Shown in pieces: positions 1-6,146 of a DNA stretch of 6,146 bases. The stretch's first letter is position 1. Each line of letters starts with the position of its first letter. Below the pieces are notes generated by a model. That model did not search any database. It saw nothing but the letters and a program-made list of their open reading frames with translations, and had not been told where the DNA came from. The DNA is taken from assembly GCA_947174965.1 (NCBI GenBank), contig CAMWKY010000137.1, forward strand, positions 1-6,146, given 5' to 3'. A program made the translations under genes and the position numbers. This stretch comes from an uncultured Ruminococcus sp. (GTDB lineage Bacteria > Bacillota > Clostridia > Oscillospirales > Ruminococcaceae).

Positions 1-36
1 GAGAACAACTCCGCCGATTATTTCAAGTATGCTCAT
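1..36 (-). CDS. 5' end of a leftward gene, possibly SecG (partial)
   Basis: A leftward ATG lies at 36-34, preceded by a strong GGAGGT ribosome binding site (plus-strand positions 44-49) with 7-nt spacing. Twelve codons are visible before the window ends, reading MSILEIIGGVVL. The short, hydrophobic N-terminus containing EIIGG is what I would expect at the start of SecG, the small two-helix membrane subunit of the Sec translocase, in Clostridia. Twelve residues cannot prove this, and other small membrane proteins would also fit. The gene is divergent from yabP and has its own promoter at 98-126. That it is a real gene start is fairly secure because promoter, ribosome binding site and start codon line up; the SecG identity is a guess. 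Confidence 0.6.
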   Translation of the reverse strand, partial: MSILEIIGGVVL

Positions 37-85
37 AAATTTGACCTCCATAAATATTATAACACTGCCAAAGCCGATTATTTCA
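13..85. repeat. 13-bp direct repeat, 60 bp apart
   Basis: GCCGATTATTTCA occurs exactly at 13-25 and again at 73-85. The first copy is inside codons 4-8 of the leftward gene and the second lies in its 5' leader. It may be the trace of a small duplication or a chance match in A/T-rich DNA. Confidence 0.5.
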
Positions 86-245
86 GATAACAATTTTATT
101 ATATCATAAAACCAAGCAATTTGCAAGTGTATTATATTGAAAAAGCGCAAGAACTTTTGTGTATATTTTTGTATAAATCTCACAATAATATATTTTTGTC
201 CGTGTGAATATAATTCATAAGAAATAACTTTAAGGAGAAAATACC
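37..245. other. Divergent intergenic region
   Basis: This A/T-rich gap separates the leftward partial gene from yabP. It holds the leftward promoter (98-126), one copy of a 13-bp direct repeat (73-85, matching 13-25), and the yabP ribosome binding site AAGGAG at 232-237, 8 nt before the ATG. For yabP the only promoter-like element is TATAAT at 209-214, with no convincing -35 box 16-18 nt upstream. YabP and YabQ genes are under mother-cell sigma-E control in Bacillus subtilis. The overlapping sequence AATATAAT (207-214) is a loose match to a sigma-E -10 element, but I could not find a matching -35. I see no small gene or RNA here. Confidence 0.5.
98..126 (-). promoter_or_regulatory. Sigma-A-type promoter for the leftward gene
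   Basis: Read on the minus strand, a TTGCAA -35 box (126-121) is followed after exactly 17 nt by a TATAAT -10 box (103-98). The -10 is preceded by TGA, giving the extended -10 form TGnTATAAT. Transcription would start near position 91, leaving a leader of about 55 nt before the ATG at 36. Nothing else in this leader looks like a riboswitch. Confidence 0.7.
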
Positions 246-524
246 ATGACGGACAAGACTATAAAAAAAGACCACAATATCATAATCGAAAATCGCCAGA
301 GCATGAGCATTTCAGGTATAACAGACGTTGACAGTTTTGACGAAAAAGCAATCTGCCTTTACACTCAACTTGGCGAACTTACAATTCAGGGACGTGAACT
401 TCATATCGATTCCATGAGCGTTGAAACAGGTGACATGACAATAACAGGCGATATATGGGCGGTAATCTATGGCGACCGTGACAGAAAGAATCCCATTTCA
501 GCACTCGGGAGACTTTTCAGATGA
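246..524 (+). CDS. yabP: Sporulation protein YabP
   Basis: The 92-residue protein belongs to the YabP/YqfC family, small proteins made in the mother cell during sporulation. In B. subtilis, YabP is about 100 residues and its gene lies beside yabQ and divIC. Visible family features are an N-terminal stretch RQSMSISGITDVDSFDE (about 17-33), a middle segment with LGELTIQGREL (about 42-52), the pattern LxVExGxxxIxG (here MSVETGDMTITG, 57-68), and a C-terminus ending LGRLFR. There is no signal peptide or membrane segment, so it is probably cytoplasmic. AAGGAG lies 8 nt before the ATG, which supports this start. The stop overlaps the yabQ start in an ATGA, suggesting coupled translation. Its exact biochemical role is not known. 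Confidence 0.92.
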   Translation: MTDKTIKKDHNIIIENRQSMSISGITDVDSFDEKAICLYTQLGELTIQGRELHIDSMSVETGDMTITGDIWAVIYGDRDRKNPISALGRLFR

Positions 525-1087
525 ACGTCCCCGAAACTTTTTTCACCATTCAGGAAGAACTTTTTCTGTTTCTGTTTTCATGCCTTGCAGGAGTTTTTAT
601 AGGCATATTCTATGATATTTTCCGCACGCTCCGCATCATGATTCCGCATAACTCTTTTTTTGTTGTGGCAGAAGATGTTGTTTTTCTCTCGTGCTATACT
701 GTATTTCTCATATCATTTGCATCTGTTCAGGCTCGTGGCGAACTAAGATTTTATTTTATAATCGGAAATGCAATCGGTTTCACTCTCTATTTTTTTACAA
801 TAGGAGTTTTTGTTATACGCACATTCAGAAAATTCTTTGGTTTTATAGGTGCTTTGTTTGCTCCGATAAAAGCTATATATATAACTATATGTAAAAAAGC
901 ACGGTGTAAATTTGTTGAAAACTCCAAACTTTTCATAAAACCCATAAAAAAATGTAATTTGCTCTTGCAAAATGATAAGCATTTGTTGTATAATATAAGA
1001 GAATCTAAAAAGAGAAAGAACGTGAATATTGTTGCCCAAAACAAAAACAAAGAAAAAAAAAGAAAAGCCCGTAAAGCTGAAAGATAA
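521..1087 (+). CDS. yabQ: Spore cortex biosynthesis protein YabQ
   Basis: This 188-residue integral membrane protein is assigned to the YabQ family, required in B. subtilis for spore cortex formation and found at the outer forespore membrane. Three hydrophobic segments are visible at about residues 14-31, 53-68 and 77-99. The family-like signature GxFYDIFRTLR (28-38) follows the first helix, and GELRFYFIIGNAIGFTLYF (73-91) enters the third. The C-terminal tail, from about 104 onward, is basic and ends in a lysine/arginine-rich stretch. The gene starts within the yabP stop (ATGA) and its last 59 nt overlap the next gene. The shared region includes a run of nine A residues, which makes the exact C-terminus sensitive to indel errors or slippage. 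Identity comes from topology, motifs and the yabP-yabQ-divIC order. Confidence 0.88.
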   Translation: MNVPETFFTIQEELFLFLFSCLAGVFIGIFYDIFRTLRIMIPHNSFFVVAEDVVFLSCYTVFLISFASVQARGELRFYFIIGNAIGFTLYFFTIGVFVIRTFRKFFGFIGALFAPIKAIYITICKKARCKFVENSKLFIKPIKKCNLLLQNDKHLLYNIRESKKRKNVNIVAQNKNKEKKRKARKAER

Positions 1088-1367
1088 AAAGGGCTTGTTT
1101 AACTGGAGTCTTGTAAAAATCACGGCAACTGCTATGATTATAGTATGTACCGCACTGCTTATAACAACAGAACAGGACTGCAACAAAAAAGAACGTGAGC
1201 TTGCACATATTCAAGCAAAAATTGATGAATACAGCATTGAAAATGAAGACTTGAAAAGGACACTTGAAAGTGATGACTTATCGGCGTACATGGAAAAAGT
1301 CGCCCTTGAGGAATATCACTATGCTTATCCCGATGAAAGACGTTTTTATGATACATCAAGAGATTAA
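1029..1367 (+). CDS. divIC: DivIC/FtsB-family septum formation initiator
   Basis: This small bitopic protein of the septum formation initiator family acts in the divisome at the division septum. In 112 residues it has a basic cytoplasmic N-terminus (1-27), one membrane helix (about 28-46), a coiled-coil segment (about 49-81) and the typical C-terminal block DLSAYMEKVALEEYHYAYPDERRFYD (83-108, quoted here as DLSAYMEK then YPDERRFYD). The start is a TTG at 1029. A stop at 1023-1025 prevents extension upstream, the next TTG is at 1032, and the first in-frame ATG falls inside the membrane helix, so an ATG start would destroy the protein. No clear Shine-Dalgarno sequence precedes the TTG. The gene lies 59 nt inside yabQ, so translation is probably coupled to yabQ. 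The exact start is less certain than the identity. Confidence 0.85.
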   Translation: MLPKTKTKKKKEKPVKLKDKKGLFNWSLVKITATAMIIVCTALLITTEQDCNKKERELAHIQAKIDEYSIENEDLKRTLESDDLSAYMEKVALEEYHYAYPDERRFYDTSRD

Positions 1368-1400
1368 TTTTGATATTATTTTAAGGAGTTATAAACATTT

Positions 1401-1841
1401 ATGCAGGTTGAAATTGGAAAAATTTATACAGGTAAAGTAAAAGGTATTGCGCAATACGGTGCTTTTATTGAAATTGACGGCGGTGCAACAGGTATGGTAC
1501 ATATATCGGAAATCGCTAACACATTTGTCAATGAAATCCGTGAGCATCTTTCAGAGGGGCAGGAAGTTAAAGTCAAGGTTATCAATATCAATGAGCAGGG
1601 CAAAATAAGTCTGTCCATTAAAAAAGCTCTCAATGAAACCGAAAACAACAGTGAAAAAAGAAAGCCTGCTCCGAACAGAGAACGCAAGAGTAAGCCTCTT
1701 ATATATGAGCCGAAAAAAGTTGTCCCGCAGTCTGAAATGAGTTTTGAAGATATGATGAGCCATTTCAAACAGTCAAGCGAGGAGAAAATAAGTGACCTGA
1801 AAAGAAGTACAGACAGAAAAAACAAGACAAAAAGAAAATAA
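1401..1841 (+). CDS. S1-domain RNA-binding protein (YabR-like)
   Basis: Residues 1-76 form a single S1 RNA-binding domain: GKIYTGKVKGIAQYGAFIEI (6-25), then GATGMVHISEI (28-38), GQEVKVKVININ (53-64) and GKISLSIKKA (67-76). This is the usual beta-barrel pattern of the YabR/general stress protein 13 type. The remaining 70 residues are charged and basic, and include SFEDMMSHFKQSSEEKISDLKR (here SFEDMMSHFK then SDLKR), a tail I associate with Clostridia S1 proteins in this chromosomal position. It probably binds RNA or ribosomes in the cytoplasm; its target is unknown. AAGGAG at 1383-1388 is 12 nt before the ATG, rather long but workable. It lies 33 nt after divIC and is likely the last gene of this cluster. 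YabR also follows divIC in B. subtilis. Confidence 0.88.
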   Translation: MQVEIGKIYTGKVKGIAQYGAFIEIDGGATGMVHISEIANTFVNEIREHLSEGQEVKVKVININEQGKISLSIKKALNETENNSEKRKPAPNRERKSKPLIYEPKKVVPQSEMSFEDMMSHFKQSSEEKISDLKRSTDRKNKTKRK

Positions 1842-1849
1842 TGTTTTAC

Positions 1850-1871
1850 AGCTCTCCTTTTTCGGGGAGCT
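1850..1871 (+). terminator. Possible terminator hairpin after the S1 gene
   Basis: AGCTCTCC (1850-1857) and GGGGAGCT (1864-1871) pair into an 8-bp stem with one G-U pair and a 6-nt T-rich loop, beginning 9 nt after the S1 stop codon. Position and stem fit an intrinsic terminator, but the following sequence (ATATTTG) is not a proper U tract, so termination may be weak. Confidence 0.45.
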
Positions 1872-1910
1872 ATATTTGTATAAAATGACAGTTTTTCACT
1901 TTGATTTTTG

Positions 1911-1927
1911 TAATCTATGGCAGATTA
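1911..1927. repeat. Inverted repeat just upstream of the -35 box
   Basis: TAATCT (1911-1916) and AGATTA (1922-1927) are perfect 6-bp arms around ATGGC. The repeat ends 2 nt before the TTGACA box at 1930. This is a position where an activator or repressor could act on the polysaccharide operon. No regulator family is recognised, and six-base A/T-rich arms can occur by chance. Confidence 0.4.
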
Positions 1928-1929
1928 TA

Positions 1930-1958
1930 TTGACATAGCTTTTTGGATTTGTTATAAT
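1930..1958 (+). promoter_or_regulatory. Perfect-consensus sigma-A promoter of the glycan operon
   Basis: TTGACA (1930-1935) and TATAAT (1953-1958) both match the sigma-A consensus at every base and are separated by exactly 17 nt. Transcription would start near 1965, giving a leader of about 42 nt to the ATG at 2007. A second TATAAT at 1965-1970 has only a poor -35 (TTTGGA at 1942-1947) and is probably not a separate promoter. The match predicts strong basal transcription unless a repressor acts. Confidence 0.88.
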
Positions 1959-1975
1959 TAGGATTATAATATATT

Positions 1976-2006
1976 AAGGAGATGTGCATTTCTGCACACT
2001 GAATTT
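1976..2006 (+). promoter_or_regulatory. Ribosome binding site with hairpin between SD and ATG
   Basis: The Shine-Dalgarno AAGGAG (1976-1981) is 25 nt from the ATG at 2007, too far for normal initiation. Between them TGTGCA (1983-1988) and TGCACA (1993-1998) form a perfect 6-bp stem with a TTTC loop. If this 16-nt hairpin folds in the mRNA, the effective distance falls to 9 nt. Alternatives are a rare CTG start at 1992, in frame and 10 nt from the SD, or a DNA operator. The ATG at 1982 directly abutting the SD opens only a six-codon frame. Confidence 0.6.
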
Positions 2007-3365
2007 ATGAAAAGAGACAGATTCAAAAGGCTTATTTCTTTTGCGCTCGCTTTAATCCTTCTTGGAATTTTAACAGGTGCTTTTGCATTTGTATGGTACA
2101 GATATTACAGTGAAGCTATAGTCCTGCCTTATTACAGACGTGGCAACTGGGTGCTTATCGGTATGTACTGTATATTGATATGGCTGTTTTTCAAAGCTTA
2201 CGGCGGTTTCAAGCTCGGCTATCTCAAAAAAACTGATATGCTGTATTCTCAACTTATTTCTATGGTATGTGTTGATTTTGTTGCATATTTTCTTATAAGT
2301 CTTATCGGACGGCATTTCATGTCACCGTCTCCCATGATTACGCTGACTTTTGCAGATTTTGGCATAATATCACTATGGACGCTTATAACAAGCAAAATAT
2401 ACTTTATTATATATCCCCCCCGAAAACTCATTATACTTTATGGAAGTAATCAGGCGGCATCGCTTGTCATGAAAATGAGCAAACGTGTAGACAAGTATAT
2501 GATATGTGAGTCAATAAGCATAAATGAACCGCAAAACAGAATAAAGGAGCTTATATTGAAATATGAGGGTGTAATTATATGCGATATTTCGGCAGAACAG
2601 CGCAACGATTATCTCAAATTCTGCTTTGAAAACTCGAAACGTTCGTATATAGCCCCGAAAATTTCAGATATTATAATAAGAGGTGCAGACGATATAAGAC
2701 TTTTTGACACTCCCCTGCTCCTTTGCAGAAATTACGGTCTGGACTTTGAACAGCGTTTTCTGAAACGTGCGTTCGATATAGTATTTTCAGTCATTGCGCT
2801 GATTCTGCTGTCTCCCTTTATGATTTTATCGGCAATAGCTGTAAAAGTATATGACGGTGGTACTGTATTCTATAAGCAGAAGCGTCTTACAATAGACGGC
2901 AGGGAGTTTTATATATACAAATTCCGCAGTATGATAGCAGATGCCGAAAAATCGGGTACTCCACAGCTTGCATCTGAAAACGACCCACGCATAACACCTG
3001 TCGGAAAATTTCTGCGCAGTACAAAACTTGATGAACTGCCACAGCTTCTGAATATACTCAAGGGTGAAATGTCGGTAGTTGGTCCACGTCCCGAACGCCC
3101 CGAACTTACAAAGCTGTATAAGCAGGAGATGCCCGAATTTGAGTTCAGACTGAAAGTGAAAGCAGGTCTTACGGGGTATGCACAAGTTACTGGTGTATAC
3201 GATACAACACCATACGACAAGCTTAAAATGGACTTGATGTACATAGAAAACTACTCATTTCGCATGGATTTGCAGATAATTCTTATGACTATAAAAATAA
3301 TGCTGTTTCCCTCTGAAACAAATGAGCATAAGGGAATAACAGACAAAAGAAAGGATATAAAATGA
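2007..3365 (+). CDS. Undecaprenyl-phosphate sugar phosphotransferase (WbaP-like)
   Basis: This 452-residue polytopic membrane enzyme transfers a sugar-1-phosphate from a nucleotide sugar to undecaprenyl phosphate, the first step of a lipid-linked surface glycan. The N-terminal half has four hydrophobic segments (about 10-30, 48-62, 83-101, 113-135) and then a cytoplasmic alpha/beta region. The C-terminal bacterial sugar transferase domain begins near residue 251 with FLKRAFDIVFS, including a membrane helix at 258-280. It holds KFRSM (305-309), the acidic catalytic pair in LDELPQ (D342, E343), GPRPERPE (359-366) and KAGLTGYAQVTG. Length and layout fit the exopolysaccharide polyprenyl glycosylphosphotransferase family. 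Which sugar is transferred cannot be told. It is the first gene after the promoter at 1930-1958, and its stop overlaps the manC start by 4 nt. Confidence 0.92.
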   Translation: MKRDRFKRLISFALALILLGILTGAFAFVWYRYYSEAIVLPYYRRGNWVLIGMYCILIWLFFKAYGGFKLGYLKKTDMLYSQLISMVCVDFVAYFLISLIGRHFMSPSPMITLTFADFGIISLWTLITSKIYFIIYPPRKLIILYGSNQAASLVMKMSKRVDKYMICESISINEPQNRIKELILKYEGVIICDISAEQRNDYLKFCFENSKRSYIAPKISDIIIRGADDIRLFDTPLLLCRNYGLDFEQRFLKRAFDIVFSVIALILLSPFMILSAIAVKVYDGGTVFYKQKRLTIDGREFYIYKFRSMIADAEKSGTPQLASENDPRITPVGKFLRSTKLDELPQLLNILKGEMSVVGPRPERPELTKLYKQEMPEFEFRLKVKAGLTGYAQVTGVYDTTPYDKLKMDLMYIENYSFRMDLQIILMTIKIMLFPSETNEHKGITDKRKDIK

Positions 3366-4426
3366 AAACAACAGCAGTTATAATGGCAGGCGGTAAAGGT
3401 GAGCGTTTCTGGCCTAAAAGCAGAACATCAAAGCCAAAGCAGTTTCTCTCACTTACATCAGACGGCGAAACAATGATTCAGAAAACTGTAAAAAGACTTA
3501 TGCCGTTGGTTGATATGGAGGACGTTTATATCGTCACAAACTCCGCATATACAGAACTTGTAAAAGAACAGTTGCCCGATATTCCGCAGGAAAATATACT
3601 TGCAGAACCGTGTGCAAGAAATACAGCACCGTGCATAGCGTTCGCATCTGCCGTAATCAAGAGGAAATATGATGATGCAGTCATGCTTGTACTCCCCTCC
3701 GACCATCTTATAAATAATGACGTGCTTTACGCTGATACACTGAAAAAGGCTGTTTCTGTTGCAGAGCAGGGCGAAAATCTTGTTACAATCGGCATAACAC
3801 CGACATACGCTGAAACAGGCTACGGCTACATCAATTTCGGTGACGAAAAAAATGGTGCGTATATTGTAGAGAGATTTGTTGAAAAACCTGATTTTCCGAC
3901 TGCTGAAAAATATCTTGCATCAGGCAGATATTTATGGAATAGTGGTATGTTTATATGGAAATTATCGTCAATCATGAATAATATCAGAAAATTCATGCCT
4001 GATATATATGACGGTGCAATGAAAATCGGTGAATCTTTCGGCAGTGATGACTTCAATACCGTTTTAAACCATGAATTTGAATTATTCCGCAGTGAATCGA
4101 TAGACTTCGGCATCATGGAAAAAGCAGACAACATATACACTCTGCCGTCAGGTTTCGGCTGGGACGACGTAGGAAGCTGGCTTGCGATTGAGCGTATCAA
4201 TGATACAGATGCAGACATGAACTATATTGAGGGTGATGTTATTGCCGAAAATACACATCATACTACAATATGCGGAGGAAACAGACTTGTTGCTGTCGTA
4301 GGTATTGACAATATAATTATAGTGGACACTGAAGATGCCGTGCTTGTATGCTCAAAAAACAGCACGCAGGATATAAAAAAAATAATCGCCCGACTTAAAG
4401 AACAGGGCAGAAATGATTTAGTTTAA
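3362..4426 (+). CDS. manC: Mannose-1-phosphate guanylyltransferase
   Basis: This cytoplasmic enzyme makes GDP-mannose from mannose-1-phosphate and GTP. The nucleotide-binding signature AGGKGERFWPKSR (9-21) is followed by KPKQF (24-28), the usual pyrophosphorylase start. ETGYGYI (151-157) and FVEKP (172-176), the sugar-phosphate binding motif, are present, as is LWNSGMFIWK shortly after. At 354 residues it is the single-domain form, lacking the C-terminal phosphomannose isomerase cupin domain of longer AlgA/CpsB-type proteins, so an isomerase and a phosphomannomutase must be encoded elsewhere. The ATG overlaps the stop of the sugar transferase (ATGA), with AAAGGA shortly upstream. Its product feeds directly into Gmd, the next gene. 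Confidence 0.94.
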   Translation: MKTTAVIMAGGKGERFWPKSRTSKPKQFLSLTSDGETMIQKTVKRLMPLVDMEDVYIVTNSAYTELVKEQLPDIPQENILAEPCARNTAPCIAFASAVIKRKYDDAVMLVLPSDHLINNDVLYADTLKKAVSVAEQGENLVTIGITPTYAETGYGYINFGDEKNGAYIVERFVEKPDFPTAEKYLASGRYLWNSGMFIWKLSSIMNNIRKFMPDIYDGAMKIGESFGSDDFNTVLNHEFELFRSESIDFGIMEKADNIYTLPSGFGWDDVGSWLAIERINDTDADMNYIEGDVIAENTHHTTICGGNRLVAVVGIDNIIIVDTEDAVLVCSKNSTQDIKKIIARLKEQGRNDLV

Positions 4427-5476
<1,050 letters not shown>

Positions 5477-5500
5477 TTTCAAGGGATTATGGGGTTAAAT

Positions 5501-6040
5501 ATGAAAAAACTTTTACAAAATTTATGGTTTTATGCAATAAAACTTCCTGTTATGGCTGTAATATTGTTTATTGGCAACACGTGGAAAGTATGGCTTTTCG
5601 GAGCAATCATGCTTTTAGTGGTATTTTTCTCAATACTTACAGAAAATGCCGTGATATTAATGGTATCTCTGACTTTAATTTCCGCAATACCATTATGTTA
5701 CTATATAAAAGAACTGATATGCCTGATTAAATTCACACGTCACGGCATAAAAACACAAGGTACAATATGGTTTGTAAATCCTTTGCGCAGAAGTTCAAGG
5801 GGATATGTTCAGGTACATTTTACAGATGAAAGCGGTACTGAATACGCACCGGAAATAGATAACTGGCTGATATTTCCGTCAATGACAGTCAATAAAAAAA
5901 TTTCTGTCATATACGACAAAAACAATCCCGAAAATGCCTGTTTATCAGTGAAATCAGTCATAGAAAAAGTCATATCGGCTATATTGTCAATGTGCTTGTT
6001 TGTACCGTTTTTGATAATGCTGATAGGAGGTATTTCATGA
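5501..6040 (+). CDS. DUF3592-like membrane protein, unknown function
   Basis: I cannot assign a function. The protein has hydrophobic segments at about residues 12-25, 28-47 and 50-69 and a C-terminal one at 161-178 (numbered from the ATG at 5501). Between them lies a soluble domain of about 85 residues with the DUF3592-like pattern: a GIKTQGTI strand, then YVQVHFTDESGTEY, and a final ISVIYDKNNPENACL, matching the usual V-x-V-x-Y-D-x-x-N-P-E ending. The start could also be the ATG at 5489, adding MGLN. I prefer 5501 because AAGGG is only 3 nt from 5489, and because the next protein also begins MKK. The gene follows gmd by 24 nt with no terminator and overlaps the next gene by 4 nt, so it probably belongs to the glycan operon. 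Confidence 0.75.
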   Translation: MKKLLQNLWFYAIKLPVMAVILFIGNTWKVWLFGAIMLLVVFFSILTENAVILMVSLTLISAIPLCYYIKELICLIKFTRHGIKTQGTIWFVNPLRRSSRGYVQVHFTDESGTEYAPEIDNWLIFPSMTVNKKISVIYDKNNPENACLSVKSVIEKVISAILSMCLFVPFLIMLIGGIS

Positions 6041-6146
6041 AAAAGATAAAAGATTTTATTATAAGTATTCCGATATGGGTAAAAATACTTATCTGTTCAA
6101 ATATGTTTTTTGTCTGTATTTTTATTGCCATACTTACTGAAAATCC
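6037..6146 (+). CDS. Second small membrane protein, related to its neighbour (partial)
   Basis: An ATG at 6037 lies 6 nt after a strong AGGAGG (6025-6030) and overlaps the previous stop as ATGA. The frame stays open to the window edge, giving 36 full codons: MKKIKDFIISIPIW followed by a hydrophobic stretch (about 15-33) ending AILTEN. The preceding protein also begins MKK and has a first hydrophobic region ending SILTEN, so this looks like a paralogue or tandem duplicate. Whether it carries the same soluble domain cannot be seen. Function unknown. Confidence 0.7.
   Translation, partial: MKKIKDFIISIPIWVKILICSNMFFVCIFIAILTEN

Noticed and set aside
56..61. Minus-strand TATAAT close to the leftward gene as its promoter
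   Set aside because: Transcription would begin at the ribosome binding site itself, and a better promoter exists at 98-126.
198..223. Sigma-E promoter for yabP (GTCCGTGT with CATAAGAA)
   Set aside because: The two elements are only 10 nt apart, shorter than the roughly 13-14 nt expected, and both match the consensus poorly.
743..1359. Long antisense open frames opposite yabQ and divIC
   Set aside because: They lie over well-supported genes, read as low-complexity phenylalanine/serine-rich proteins (the complement of lysine-rich coding), and have no ribosome binding site or family resemblance.
1424..1825. Antisense open frame opposite the S1 gene
   Set aside because: It mirrors a clear S1 domain protein, and its composition is that of a reverse-strand shadow.
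1965..1970. Second TATAAT as a tandem promoter
   Set aside because: The -35 at proper distance (TTTGGA) is poor, and the site falls at the predicted start of transcription from the consensus promoter.
1982..2002. Six-codon upstream frame (MCISAH) as a leader peptide
   Set aside because: Its ATG directly abuts the SD with no spacing, and the peptide has no run of regulatory codons. The hairpin explains this sequence better.

Overview
The window looks like a low-GC Clostridia chromosome, most likely a Ruminococcus/Oscillospiraceae-type Firmicute. This rests on an A/T-rich base composition, strong AGGAGG-type ribosome binding sites, and a spore-former cluster of yabP, yabQ, a DivIC/FtsB-family gene and a YabR-like S1 gene. 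The genus is an inference.

Layout. Positions 1-36 hold the first 12 codons of a leftward gene, possibly secG, with a good sigma-A-type promoter at 98-126. Positions 37-245 are a divergent intergenic region. Positions 246-1841 form a rightward, tightly packed cluster: YabP, YabQ (4-nt overlap with yabP), a DivIC-like septum protein (59-nt overlap with yabQ, TTG start) and an S1-domain RNA-binding protein. A hairpin at 1850-1871 may end this unit. The gap at 1842-2006 carries a perfect-consensus promoter (TTGACA, 17 nt, TATAAT), an inverted repeat just upstream of it, and an unusual leader in which a 6-bp hairpin sits between the Shine-Dalgarno sequence and the ATG.

Positions 2007-6146 form a second rightward operon: a polytopic undecaprenyl-phosphate sugar phosphotransferase, mannose-1-phosphate guanylyltransferase (manC), GDP-mannose 4,6-dehydratase (gmd), a DUF3592-like membrane protein, and the start of a second small membrane protein that resembles it. 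ManC makes GDP-mannose and Gmd turns it into GDP-4-keto-6-deoxymannose, a precursor of 6-deoxyhexoses. The phosphotransferase would start a lipid-linked surface glycan. The expected reductase and the glycosyltransferases are not in the window.

No IS element, CRISPR array, tRNA, rRNA or phage gene was seen. The best candidates for something new are the looped Shine-Dalgarno arrangement at 1976-2009, the nine-A run in the yabQ/divIC overlap, and the paired membrane proteins at the end of the glycan operon.
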